From positions 682,001-746,000 of the forward strand of contig NZ_AP024324.1 in the NCBI RefSeq assembly GCF_018408855.1: a DNA stretch of 64,000 nucleotides, given 5' to 3'. Source of the stretch: Caballeronia sp. NK8 (GTDB lineage Bacteria > Pseudomonadota > Gammaproteobacteria > Burkholderiales > Burkholderiaceae). A program made the translations under genes and the position numbers. Below, piece after piece: positions 16,622-24,769 of this stretch (positions are counted from its first letter, which is position 1; the number at the start of each line of letters is the position of its first letter). The notes under the pieces are model-generated. The model was not told the origin of the DNA. It made no database searches and saw only the letters and a program-made list of their open reading frames with translations.

Positions 16622-18109
16622 CTAGTTGACTCGGTTGACTTCCAGAGGCGGCGACTCGGCCGCCGAAGTCGCATACGCGACGCACTGTTTCGCGAGCACG
16701 TCAGTGGGATCGACTGCGCGCACGCGCGCGCCGTTCGCGCCGAAGACATGCGTCTCGCGCAGCAGAAGCGGCAGTTCCGTGCAGCCGAGAATGACCACCT
16801 CGACGCCCTCGGCGATGAGACCGTCGATCGCAGCGGCGATATCTTTCTGACACTGCCCGGTCGTGAAGCCGGCTTTCACGCCCTCCTTGCCGTAGATCGC
16901 CTCCATCACGCGCGCCTGCAATGCGGGACCGGGTACGACCAGCCGCAAGCCCTGGGATGCGAGCGCCTGTTCGTAGACGCCGCTTGCGATCGTGCCGGAC
17001 GTCGCGAGCAAACCGACCGAGCGCAGCGACGGGAACGACTCGCGCAGATGGCGCACCGTCACCGTCAGCATGTTCACGATCGGTATGCCGAGATACGGCT
17101 GGATGCGCTCGACGAATGCGTGCGCCGTATTGCATGGAATCGCGATGAGATCCGCCCCGCCCGTTTCGAGCTTCTTGCAGGTCGCATAGAGCGAGACGGT
17201 GGGATCGGGTCCGTCGCCGATCAGGTTCTCCGTGCGGTCCGGTATCTGCGGGTTCTGCTCGACGAGCAGCTTGATGTGATCCTGATCGCGTTTCGCAGGC
17301 GTGGCGCGCACTATCTTGTGAATGAAATCGACCGTGGCCGCCGGCCCGACGCCGCCCACTACGCCGACCTTGAAGATCGTCGCGGGCGAGTCGTACTGGC
17401 CGGACACGACATACTGCGCGTAAGCGAGATTCGAATCGACGAGCGGAACACGGAACCTGCCCAGCTCGTCGGCCACGAGGGCGATCTCGGTGAGCCCCGG
17501 CACGATCACATTGGCGCCCTGCGCGATGAGGTCCTCGCATGCCGCGCGCAACAGCTCGACAGGACGGCCGCGCAGATTGCCGCTCTTGACGCCATCGGCG
17601 CCGTAGATGGCTTCGGTGACGAGATCGACGCCGTCGCTCACGCGCGGATGGATCACCTCGAACTCGGGCGCGGCGAAATACTTCTCGAACAACTGCCTGC
17701 GACGCGTATAGCCGGACGCGAGCACGCCTACACGGCACACCGTCGGAAACTTTCTGCGCACGTGGCTGCGCACCGCGTCGAGCATGTCGACGATCTCCAG
17801 CGGCGAATTCGCCTTCAGTTCGTCGATGAACGTGTGGCTGAGAAAGCACGGCAGCACCACTGTCGTGACGCCACGCTTCTCGAAGTTGCCGATCAGATCG
17901 AAGATGAACAGCTTGCGCTGCGTCAGCGTCTCGCTCTCGGCATCGGCGCTGCGGAACGGCTGCTGCTCGAAGATCGCGTCGAAGTGCTCGGCATCGCGCG
18001 TGGCGGGTGTCGATTTGATCAGCTTGAAGAATACGTCCGCGCTCGCGAGCGGACCGAGTCCGCCCACCACGCCGAATTTGCGCGTGAGCGCGGTGTCCGT
18101 GCCGTTCAT
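16622..18109 (-). CDS. Tandem-fused aspartate/glutamate racemase-family protein with degenerate N-terminal half
   Basis: A 495-residue protein made of two Asp/Glu racemase domains in tandem, where the usual enzyme has one of about 240 residues. Domain 1 (about 11-240) starts FGVVGGLGP and keeps one catalytic-type cysteine (Cys88, VVLPCFLSHT). At the second cysteine position it reads PGLTE, with Leu206. Domain 2 (about 246-485) starts KVGVVGGVGP and has both cysteines: Cys326 in IAIPCNTAH and Cys443 in LGCTE. So only the C-terminal half has the full two-Cys racemase centre. The ATG overlaps the stop of the symporter gene (ATGA). Conversion of D-aspartate to L-aspartate for the downstream aspartase is a reasonable inference. 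Confidence 0.85.
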   Translation of the reverse strand: MNGTDTALTRKFGVVGGLGPLASADVFFKLIKSTPATRDAEHFDAIFEQQPFRSADAESETLTQRKLFIFDLIGNFEKRGVTTVVLPCFLSHTFIDELKANSPLEIVDMLDAVRSHVRRKFPTVCRVGVLASGYTRRRQLFEKYFAAPEFEVIHPRVSDGVDLVTEAIYGADGVKSGNLRGRPVELLRAACEDLIAQGANVIVPGLTEIALVADELGRFRVPLVDSNLAYAQYVVSGQYDSPATIFKVGVVGGVGPAATVDFIHKIVRATPAKRDQDHIKLLVEQNPQIPDRTENLIGDGPDPTVSLYATCKKLETGGADLIAIPCNTAHAFVERIQPYLGIPIVNMLTVTVRHLRESFPSLRSVGLLATSGTIASGVYEQALASQGLRLVVPGPALQARVMEAIYGKEGVKAGFTTGQCQKDIAAAIDGLIAEGVEVVILGCTELPLLLRETHVFGANGARVRAVDPTDVLAKQCVAYATSAAESPPLEVNRVN

Positions 18110-19401
18110 TTCGTCTCGCCTTCCATCTGACCGAACGAAGGCGCGCCCATCACCGCGCGGCGTTCCTGCCGTGCGGCGCGCTTGCCTTCCCACTTCGCGA
18201 TGGCCGCCGTTGCGATGCTGTTGCCGATCACGTTGGTCGCAGTGCGCCCCATGTCGAGAATCTGGTCGATCGCGAGCACGAGCACGACGCCCGATGGCGG
18301 CAGATGGAACATCGGCGCCACGGCCGCGACGACCACCACCGAGCCGCGCGCCACGCCGGCCATGCCCTTGCTGCTCACCATGAGCACGAGCAGCATCACG
18401 ATCTGCGTGCCGATCGGCATGTCGATGCCGAACGCCTGGGCGATGAAGATCGCCGCGAACGCCTGATACATCATCGAGCCATCGAGATTGAACGCGTATC
18501 CGAGCGGCAGCGTGAAGCCGACCACTTTCTTGTCGACGCCGAATTCCTCCAGCTTCTCGGTCAGACGCGGATACGCGGCTTCGCTGCTGGCGGTGGAGAA
18601 CGCGAGCATCGCAGGCTCGCGGATCGACTTGAGCAGGGCCCAGACAGGCTTGCCGAGGAAAGCGTAACCGGCGAGGATCAGCGCGCCCCACAAGAGCGCG
18701 AGTCCGACATAGAAACTCGCGACGAGCTTGCCGTAGGTGGTGAGCACATCGAGTCCATGCACCGTGATCGCCGATGCGAGCGCGCCGAACACGCCGATCG
18801 GCGCGAGCCGCATCACGTAGTCGGTCAGCTTGAGCATCGCGGGCACGAGCCCTTCCACGCCGGCGATCAGGGGAGCCACGCGCGGGTCCGACTTGATCAC
18901 GCTCAGCACGATGCCGAACATCACGGAGAACACGAGAATCTGCAGAATGTCGTTGCGCGCCATCGCATCGATCACGCTCGTGGGAAACGCGTGCGTCACG
19001 AAGTCCTTGAAGTTCAGACCGGACGTGTTGAGGCCGGTGGCGACGTCGGCGCTCGTCTGCGTCATGTGCAGGCCCGCGCCCGGTTGCAGCAGGTTCGCGA
19101 GCACGAGTCCGAGCGCAAGCGAAAAGAGCGACGCGCACACGAACCACGCGATCGAGCGCAAGCCGATGCGGCGCACATCGCTCGTGCCCTCCATCCCTGC
19201 AAGTCCCGACACGAGCGTCGCGAAGACGAGCGGCGCGATGATCATCTTCACCAGCCGCAGAAAGATATCCGTGACGATGGAAAAGTATCCGGCGATGACC
19301 TTGGCCTGCGCGGCATCCGCCGCCGTGCGATGACAGACGTAACCGACCGCCACGCCGAGCACCATGCCGGCGAGGATATAGAGGGTGAGGCGATTCTTCA
19401 T
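18106..19401 (-). CDS. Dicarboxylate/amino acid:cation symporter (DctA/GltP family)
   Basis: A 431-residue DAACS-family carrier with the hallmark segments STASSEAAYPRLTEKLEEFG, GYAFNLDGSMMYQAFAAIFIAQA and SSKGMAGVARGSVVVVAA. The start at 19401 is preceded by GGAG; the longer frame from 19470 is leader sequence that contains two inverted repeats. The gene is translationally coupled to the racemase (ATGA overlap). With aspartase it forms an uptake-racemisation-deamination unit, so acidic amino acids (D- or L-aspartate/glutamate) are the likely substrates. Confidence 0.87.
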   Translation of the reverse strand: MKNRLTLYILAGMVLGVAVGYVCHRTAADAAQAKVIAGYFSIVTDIFLRLVKMIIAPLVFATLVSGLAGMEGTSDVRRIGLRSIAWFVCASLFSLALGLVLANLLQPGAGLHMTQTSADVATGLNTSGLNFKDFVTHAFPTSVIDAMARNDILQILVFSVMFGIVLSVIKSDPRVAPLIAGVEGLVPAMLKLTDYVMRLAPIGVFGALASAITVHGLDVLTTYGKLVASFYVGLALLWGALILAGYAFLGKPVWALLKSIREPAMLAFSTASSEAAYPRLTEKLEEFGVDKKVVGFTLPLGYAFNLDGSMMYQAFAAIFIAQAFGIDMPIGTQIVMLLVLMVSSKGMAGVARGSVVVVAAVAPMFHLPPSGVVLVLAIDQILDMGRTATNVIGNSIATAAIAKWEGKRAARQERRAVMGAPSFGQMEGETK

Positions 19402-19420
19402 GTGTCTCCGTCCTGGGATG

Positions 19421-19453
19421 ACGCACGAACGGTCGGTCGCGACCGTCGTGCGT
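19421..19453. other. Inverted repeat in the leader of the symporter-racemase-aspartase operon
   Basis: ACGCACG (19421-19427) and CGTGCGT (19447-19453) flank a second pair, ACGGTC and GACCGT, giving a 13-bp stem with one bulged A. It lies 20 nt upstream of the symporter start codon, in what should be the transcribed leader. It could be an operator or an RNA hairpin. Confidence 0.5.
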
Positions 19454-19463
19454 TCTGAAGGCT

Positions 19464-19493
19464 GGCGCATCGAAGCTCGATGCGCCGCTTTTT
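19464..19493 (+). terminator. Strong hairpin with T-tract on the plus strand, between LysR and symporter
   Basis: GGCGCATCGA (19464-19473) and TCGATGCGCC (19477-19486) pair perfectly around AGC. They are followed on the plus strand by GC and five T. No plus-strand gene lies upstream, so its terminator orientation is unexplained. On the minus strand it would be a stem without a U-tract in the operon leader. Confidence 0.45.
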
Positions 19494-19583
19494 GTGTCAG
19501 GACGGAATCTTAGGGAAGGCAGAAAAAACGTGAATGCCAGTGCTGCATATGGCTATGCAAGTTTCGCATAACGTCGGATGACG

Positions 19584-20498
19584 TTATCCGGCCGCGCCGG
19601 ACGAGGCGTGAAGATGCCGCCAGATGGTGTCGAGCAATTCGCTGCGATTGGTGAGGTCGCGGTACACGCGCAACTCGAGCGCCAGTTGCCATTCGGACTG
19701 GCCGGCGGCAACGAGTTCGCCGGCATCGAGTTCGGCCGCGATCGAGCTTTTCGGCAGCCACGCCACGCCCTCGCCTTCGAGAACGAGCTTCTTCACGACT
19801 TCGGCCATATCGGATTCGTAATGCAGGCGTAATGCGGGCGATGCGTTCGCTTGCTCCATCAAAGACGCAAAGCAGCGCCCGAAGTAACTCGTCTCCGTAT
19901 AGGCGATGTACGGCATCGGTCGATCCTTCGCGCCCGGCAGACGGTACGTCGGCGCGAGCCGCTGATTCGGCTTGCACACCGGCATGAACGTATCGACGCC
20001 GACGGTCACGTACTCGTACTTCTGCGGGTCGAGATGCAGCGGCAGGCGCGGATGGTGATACGCGAACATCAACTCGCAATTGCCATTGACGAGCATGAGA
20101 ATCGAATCGTGCACATTCGCCGGAATCACTCGCGCGCGCACTTCGCCGGCCTGCTTCGAGAGCGTTCGGAGCCAGGCGGGCAAGAAGTTGAGCGCGATGG
20201 TATGGCCCGCTGCGATCTGCAGGCTCGTGCCCGCAATGCGCTGCTCGGTGCGAATGATGGCGCGCGTATCGAAGAGCTTGTCGAGAATGTCTTCGGCGGC
20301 GTCGCGAAACAGTTGGCCCGCTGGTGTGAGGGTCGGCGGAAAGCCGCTGCGATCGACCAGATCGGCGCCTACCCATTGTTCGAGCGACTGGATGCGCCGG
20401 CTGAATCCGGATTGCGTGACGTTGCGAAACTCGGCCGCACGCGAGAAGCTTTGATAGCGGGCGAGCGCGATGAAGTCCTCGATCCACTTGATTTCCAT
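19584..20498 (-). CDS. LysR-family transcriptional regulator
   Basis: A 304-residue LysR protein with an N-terminal winged helix (IEDFIALARYQSFSRAAEFRNVTQSGFSRRIQSLE in successive helices) and an effector domain from about residue 90. The first residues MEIKWIEDF resemble the HypT/QseD-type branch. It lies immediately upstream of, and parallel to, the symporter-racemase-aspartase operon with a 182-bp spacer, and is the likely regulator of that operon (inference). Confidence 0.85.
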   Translation of the reverse strand: MEIKWIEDFIALARYQSFSRAAEFRNVTQSGFSRRIQSLEQWVGADLVDRSGFPPTLTPAGQLFRDAAEDILDKLFDTRAIIRTEQRIAGTSLQIAAGHTIALNFLPAWLRTLSKQAGEVRARVIPANVHDSILMLVNGNCELMFAYHHPRLPLHLDPQKYEYVTVGVDTFMPVCKPNQRLAPTYRLPGAKDRPMPYIAYTETSYFGRCFASLMEQANASPALRLHYESDMAEVVKKLVLEGEGVAWLPKSSIAAELDAGELVAAGQSEWQLALELRVYRDLTNRSELLDTIWRHLHASSGAAG

Positions 20499-20819
20499 GA
20501 GCCATCCGTGTGCGAACGGCGGCGAATGGGCTCGCCGCCACGAGCCGGAAATTCTACGCTTGCTTGCGGCGCGCGATGTCCTTCACGCCAGCGGCTCGCA
20601 AATTGTGCCGATCGACATATCAACAGACATTTTCGCCGGTAGCCGATCCGGTCGTCGTTACCGCATTTCCGCTTCCTCAGTGATGAGTTTCGAATTGCGA
20701 AGCCATCGGCGTGAGCGATGCCATAAAATGGGTTCGGCTGTGACCGCGTCAAGGGTCGCCGACCAGCGCCGGGTTGTTCCGCCGCCGCTCCTCAAGAAGT
20801 GGTCAAGTAAGGAAGGGTT
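20499..20819. other. Intergenic region between LysR and the MEDS gene
   Basis: A 321-bp spacer that must hold divergent promoters for LysR (minus) and the MEDS-kinase pair (plus). The only structure seen is an 8-bp perfect inverted repeat GGCGGCGA / TCGCCGCC at 20518-20539, in the LysR leader. A ribosome site AAGGAAGG sits just before the MEDS start codon. No convincing -35/-10 pair was found. Confidence 0.4.
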
Positions 20820-21449
20820 ATGGACAGTCCAATCACCATCGCCGGCACGCCGATGGACGCCTATCACGTGTGCGCGTTTTTCAATAGCCGCGATGAGGAA
20901 TACGACGCGCTCAATCCGTTCTACAAACAGGCGGTCGAGAACGGAGAGAAGAACTTCCACATCGTCGATCCCGCGAATCTCACCGACCACGAGGCCCGGC
21001 TGGAAACCGCCGGCATCGACGTAGAAGAATGCGAGGCGTGCGGACAACTGGAAGTCATCACATGGCCCGAAGCTTATCTGGATGACGAAGGCAGGTTCAA
21101 CAAGGATCGCATGCTCGCATTGGTGGACCGGCTCACCGGTTCCGGACGCGACAAGGGATTCGCCCGCCTTCGCATCATGGGAAACATGGACTGGGCGTTT
21201 GGAGAAACCCCGAACGCGCCGGAACTCATCGCGTACGAAGCCGAAGTCAACGAGATCATCGAACGCAACCGTCAGCCCGCCGTGTGCGTCTACGATATGG
21301 CCAAACTTTCAGGCGCCATGCTCATGGATGTCTTGCGCACTCATCCTCTCACCCTCATCAATGGAATCGTCCAGGAGAATCCGTTCTTTATCCGGCCATC
21401 GGAGATGATCAAGGAACTGGAATCGCGCAAAAGACAGGCGGAGGCCTGA
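20820..21449 (+). CDS. MEDS-domain sensory protein (DcmR-like)
   Basis: A 209-residue cytoplasmic protein matching the MEDS (methanogen/methylotroph DcmR sensory) domain family. HVCAFFNSRDEEYDALNPFYKQAVENGEK is the family's typical opening, split here over residues 16-44. A later GFARLRIMGNMDWAF and a C-terminal NPFFIRPSEMIKEL also fit. No DNA-binding or output domain is attached. The gene precedes a hybrid histidine kinase by 38 bp, so it probably supplies the sensing arm of that signalling unit. The ligand is unknown. A two-cysteine pattern, CEACG near residue 66, is visible and could be redox- or metal-active (inference). Confidence 0.75.
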   Translation: MDSPITIAGTPMDAYHVCAFFNSRDEEYDALNPFYKQAVENGEKNFHIVDPANLTDHEARLETAGIDVEECEACGQLEVITWPEAYLDDEGRFNKDRMLALVDRLTGSGRDKGFARLRIMGNMDWAFGETPNAPELIAYEAEVNEIIERNRQPAVCVYDMAKLSGAMLMDVLRTHPLTLINGIVQENPFFIRPSEMIKELESRKRQAEA

Positions 21450-21487
21450 TTTGCCCGCCGAACCATTTGAGCCATCGCGACAGAAGA

Positions 21488-23092
21488 ATGGACATCGACC
21501 GATTCAGCGGTGAGAGCGCCGAACACGCGCTCAGGGACCTGATGGGCTTGCTGGCGCTTCCGGCACTCTGGGCGGGCGGCGACGGCAAAGCGATCGTCGG
21601 CCTGATGACGCAGGCGATCGAACGGATCGTTCCGCTGGACATCTGCTATGTGGACGTTCCCTTGCTGCCGGCGGTTCCACCATTCGTGCAGATGCGAATG
21701 TACGGACGCACTGTCGCAGCGGACGCGTCGGCGGCATGGCAGGAGACGATAGCCCGATGGCACCGGCTGCCGATCGGAACCCGGGTCAGTGTGTGCGACA
21801 CGCCCGCGGGCCCGATGCGGATGATCAGGCTGAGCATGGGCTTCAGCTCGGGACAAGGCAGCGTGTGGTTCGGTGCCGCGGCTCCGACTTTCCCGACACT
21901 CAACCAGATTGCCTTTCTGCGCGCGGCCACCTCTCAGGCTGCGACAGGCATTCAGGCCGCCCGCGCGGCCCACGAGCGCGAGGAAGCGAACAGGGCGAAG
22001 GATGAATTTCTCGCCATGCTCGGTCATGAATTGCGCAACCCGCTTGCGCCTATCTCAACCGCATTGGCGTTGATCCGGCGCGAGCGCGGCGATATCGCCG
22101 ACCGCTACCACGAAATCATCGAGCGTCAGGTTGCGCATCTGTCCCGGCTCGTCGAAGACTTGCTGGATGTCAGCCGCATTACGCGGGGAAAGATCGAGCT
22201 CAAGCGTGAAAGCCTGCGTATCAGTTCCGTCATCACACGTGCGGTCGAGGCGGCCAGCCCGCTCGTGGAACAGCGCAACCAGCGGCTCACCGTTGCCCTG
22301 TCCGACGACGGAACGCAGATATTCGGCGATCTGACGCGTCTGACGCAGGCGTTCAGCAACCTGCTGAACAATGCGGCCAAATACACGGATGTCGGTGGAG
22401 AGATTCGCGTCGAGGCTCGAACGACGCCAGGTCATGTCACGGTTTTCATCCAGGACAACGGTGTGGGCATCAGCGCGGAGTTGATGCCGAAGCTCTTCAG
22501 GATTTTCGAGCAGGGACGCACGACGATCGACCGGTCGAAAGGCGGCCTGGGCATCGGCCTCGCGCTCGTGAAGAATCTGGTGGAACTGCACGGAGGCACT
22601 GTCGATGCGAGCAGTGACGGCCCCGGCACAGGCGCAACATTCACGGTGACGCTGCCGCTTGCAACACGCGCCGAGATCGCCGGTTCGCAAGCTTCGCCGT
22701 TGCCCTCGGCTTCGGTGCCGTCGAGCCAGGCCGGATTGCGCGTCCTGCTGGTCGACGATAACGTCGATGGACTTCTCTCGATGGAAGCGTTCCTGACCGA
22801 ACTGGGCTTCGAGGTTGCGACCGCTCTCGATCCCTTTCAGGCATTGGACATCGCGGCGCGCTTCTCACCCGCGGTCGCCGTTCTCGACATCGGCCTGCCA
22901 GGCATGGACGGTTATGAACTGGCGCTCGCCTTGCGCGCGCAACCGCAGCACGCGCGACTCCGCCTATTCGCGCTCACGGGCTATGGTCATTCCGAAGACG
23001 TGAAACGGGCGCACGCAGCCGGCTTCGAACGACATTTCGTGAAGCCCGTCGTATTGCCCGATCTGATTCGTTTCCTGAGCGACGATCAGTAA
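21488..23092 (+). CDS. Hybrid histidine kinase with C-terminal receiver
   Basis: A 534-residue soluble kinase. The N-terminal 150 residues resemble a degenerate GAF-like sensor. HisKA follows with the phospho-acceptor His180 in MLGHELRNPLAP. The HATPase domain has NLLNNAAKYT, DNGVGIS and GGLGIGLALVKNL, and a C-terminal receiver has Asp467 in LDIGLPGMDGYEL and the late Lys in HFVKPV. No membrane helices are visible. The ATG at 21488 is used, although its ribosome site (GAAGA) is weak and the frame is open upstream inside the MEDS gene. No output regulator lies nearby, so the phosphorelay target is unknown. Confidence 0.85.
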   Translation: MDIDRFSGESAEHALRDLMGLLALPALWAGGDGKAIVGLMTQAIERIVPLDICYVDVPLLPAVPPFVQMRMYGRTVAADASAAWQETIARWHRLPIGTRVSVCDTPAGPMRMIRLSMGFSSGQGSVWFGAAAPTFPTLNQIAFLRAATSQAATGIQAARAAHEREEANRAKDEFLAMLGHELRNPLAPISTALALIRRERGDIADRYHEIIERQVAHLSRLVEDLLDVSRITRGKIELKRESLRISSVITRAVEAASPLVEQRNQRLTVALSDDGTQIFGDLTRLTQAFSNLLNNAAKYTDVGGEIRVEARTTPGHVTVFIQDNGVGISAELMPKLFRIFEQGRTTIDRSKGGLGIGLALVKNLVELHGGTVDASSDGPGTGATFTVTLPLATRAEIAGSQASPLPSASVPSSQAGLRVLLVDDNVDGLLSMEAFLTELGFEVATALDPFQALDIAARFSPAVAVLDIGLPGMDGYELALALRAQPQHARLRLFALTGYGHSEDVKRAHAAGFERHFVKPVVLPDLIRFLSDDQ

Positions 23093-23118
23093 GGATCGCC
23101 AAGCTACATCGATAACGG

Positions 23119-23259
23119 CTATTTCTTTTTCGCGACGCTGGTGGAGCCCGAAGTCTTCGGGAGCGGAACCTTGAACGGCTCGGCGACTGGAGAGGTCAGC
23201 TTCTTCGCTTGTTTAGGTTTTTTTGCTTCGCGATTACTTCGCATTTGACCTTTTGCCAT
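23119..23259 (-). CDS. Small basic conserved hypothetical protein
   Basis: A 46-residue lysine-rich protein (MAKGQMRSNREAKKPKQAKK at the start) of a kind commonly found in Burkholderia-group genomes; this is recollection, not a search. The start at 23259 is preceded by GGGGGA; the longer frame to 23301 adds 14 residues without support. Its charge suggests nucleic-acid binding, but no function is assigned. Confidence 0.6.
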   Translation of the reverse strand: MAKGQMRSNREAKKPKQAKKLTSPVAEPFKVPLPKTSGSTSVAKKK

Positions 23260-23421
23260 TTCATCCCCCTGTCTGCGACCACGAAATGGGTCGCTCCTCA
23301 CTCATTCTGAGCGCATTTCCGGTTGCTGTCGCGATCTATTTGATGAATCGACGATTCTTCTTGCTTTGTTCGGTCATGGAGCGCACGCTCGCCCACACGC
23401 CTTCCTTCTTCGGACATCATC

Positions 23422-23607
23422 ATGCTAAAGCGAACCTCGGCCGATTCGGCTACACACTTCAAAAAGCAAGACCTCACGGCAACGCAGAAGAGTCGCGCCG
23501 AAGCCTTGCGGCAGGCCGAATCCGACCGCGCGGAAAAGCGACTTCAGGATGATGCGCGCATCGACGTGCACGCTGCGAAGTGGCGTTACGTTTCGCCGAA
23601 AGGCTAG
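23422..23607 (+). CDS. Small hypothetical protein
   Basis: A 61-residue hydrophilic ORF, rich in Ala, Arg, Asp and Lys, with a predicted helical centre (TATQKSRAEALRQAESDRAEKRLQ). The ribosome site is weak (GGA 10 nt upstream). It occurs among similar small genes between larger ones, and no family is recognised. It may be spurious. Confidence 0.4.
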   Translation: MLKRTSADSATHFKKQDLTATQKSRAEALRQAESDRAEKRLQDDARIDVHAAKWRYVSPKG

Positions 23608-23620
23608 ACGGCAAGGATGT

Positions 23621-23839
23621 CTAGCGCCTCAGCCTCGCGGCCTGACGCCTCGCGTGGGCTGATCCGCCTTCGTATGCCTCGTCCTCCGTCTCGAAGCGGA
23701 GATGGCTGTCGTAGCGAATCTCGCTGACGTTCGGGCCGCTCAGATCCACGTCGACGCATGCGTAGGTGAAGCCACCGGCAGCGAGCGGTTGAACCACGAC
23801 ATGGAATTCATGGCTTCCAACTTTCAACATGCGTGACAT
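23621..23839 (-). CDS. Small conserved hypothetical protein
   Basis: A 72-residue protein with a mixed alpha/beta pattern (FHVVVQPLAAGGFTYACVDV, then LRFETEDEAYEGGSAHARRQAA). GGAG lies 6 nt before the ATG, giving good translation-start support. No function is recognised. It ends 14 nt after the stop of the plus-strand small ORF. Confidence 0.6.
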   Translation of the reverse strand: MSRMLKVGSHEFHVVVQPLAAGGFTYACVDVDLSGPNVSEIRYDSHLRFETEDEAYEGGSAHARRQAARLRR

Positions 23840-23940
23840 CGAGAACTCCGGTGGTGGCGGTTCATCGTATCACGCGAGCGCGAACCAGCAGATGGAAAGA
23901 AGCGCTGCCGGTCCCGCATGCGAGCCGGCAGAAAAGCTCT

Positions 23941-24144
23941 TTAGATCGGCGTGATGTTCGCCGCCTGCAAACCCTTCGGACCGCTCTTCGTTTCGTAGGT
24001 GACTTTCTGATTTTCGGCGAGCGTTTTGAATCCCTCGCTGCGAATCTCCGAAAAGTGCGCGAATAGATCATCGCCGCCGCTGTCGGGCGTGATGAATCCA
24101 AATCCCTTGCTATCGTTGAACCACTTGACGGTGCCGGTATCCAT
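23941..24144 (-). CDS. cspA: Cold-shock protein, CspA family
   Basis: A 67-residue single cold-shock domain, an RNA chaperone. RNP1 is KGFGFITP and RNP2 is DLFAHFSEI, with GTVKWFNDS at the start and [10 protein letters not shown] at the end. The start at 24144 has AGGAGAG 7 nt before it. A sigma-70-like promoter about 145 nt upstream would give the long leader typical of csp genes. The frame continues upstream to 24336, but that extension is leader. Confidence 0.93.
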   Translation of the reverse strand: MDTGTVKWFNDSKGFGFITPDSGGDDLFAHFSEIRSEGFKTLAENQKVTYETKSGPKGLQAANITPI

Positions 24145-24478
24145 GAAACTCTCCTGAAAAGGACGAACAAACGAAACCGCCGCGATAGCGGTATCGGAAT
24201 AAAGGATCAAGGAGGGAGAGGACAACGAACACCGCAGGGCTGCGGTTAATGATGAGCAGCAATCGCGCTTCTTGAAGGCTTCATCAGGAAAATTACGCTT
24301 TGACTCGAAAACCGTCAAGCTATTTCGAATGCGCAAAGAAGTGGCGAGATCTGCGGTGATATGGATGCGTGGTCACTTTCGTTTAGCATTCCTATGATAG
24401 AATCGAGATCGAGAACGATAATTGCGCGTCCGAGGCAGTTTTGCGGGTATAGTGAAGCTCCAATCAGGAGTAGACGTC
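24145..24478. other. Intergenic region: csp leader and divergent promoter area
   Basis: 334 bp without a supported gene. The part from 24145 to about 24284 is the probable csp 5' untranslated leader. The AT-rich stretch 24379-24425 (containing TATGATAGAAT) probably holds the promoter for the gene starting at 24479. Nothing else was recognised. Confidence 0.4.
24290..24318 (-). promoter_or_regulatory. Sigma-70-type promoter of the cold-shock gene
   Basis: On the minus strand, TTGACG (24318-24313) and TAATTT (24295-24290) are separated by exactly 17 bp. Transcription would start near 24284, giving a leader of about 140 nt before the csp start codon. Confidence 0.5.
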
Positions 24479-24766
24479 ATGCCAGCAATCCCGCCTCTCC
24501 TCTACAAAGGGTTCGAGCTTCATCCCCTTGTGTTCTCGCGCGCATTCGACCGCTTCGACAGGCATTCGCGCTATGCCGAAGGTTACGACGTCGCGGTTCG
24601 CATCTGTCGCCCGGTCGCATCGGGCGAGACCAGCACGAGCCGCGTGTTCAAAGTGGATCGGGAAGACGTGTTCTCGGACTTCGGCATTGCCCGGCGCGCT
24701 GCTCGTCAACGGGGTGAAGACATCATCGATGGAAAGGTAGAGGGCGCCTCGGTCATCGATATGTGA
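24479..24766 (+). CDS. Conserved hypothetical protein
   Basis: A 95-residue soluble protein starting MPAIPPLLYKGFELHP, with AGGAG 8 nt before the ATG. It contains alternating beta-type segments (YDVAVRICRPV, SRVFKVDREDVF) and a helical GIARRAARQRGEDIIDG. The longer frame from a TTG at 24422 is not needed. It ends 3 bp before the convergent LysR gene. No family was recognised. Confidence 0.6.
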   Translation: MPAIPPLLYKGFELHPLVFSRAFDRFDRHSRYAEGYDVAVRICRPVASGETSTSRVFKVDREDVFSDFGIARRAARQRGEDIIDGKVEGASVIDM

Positions 24767-24769
24767 GGG

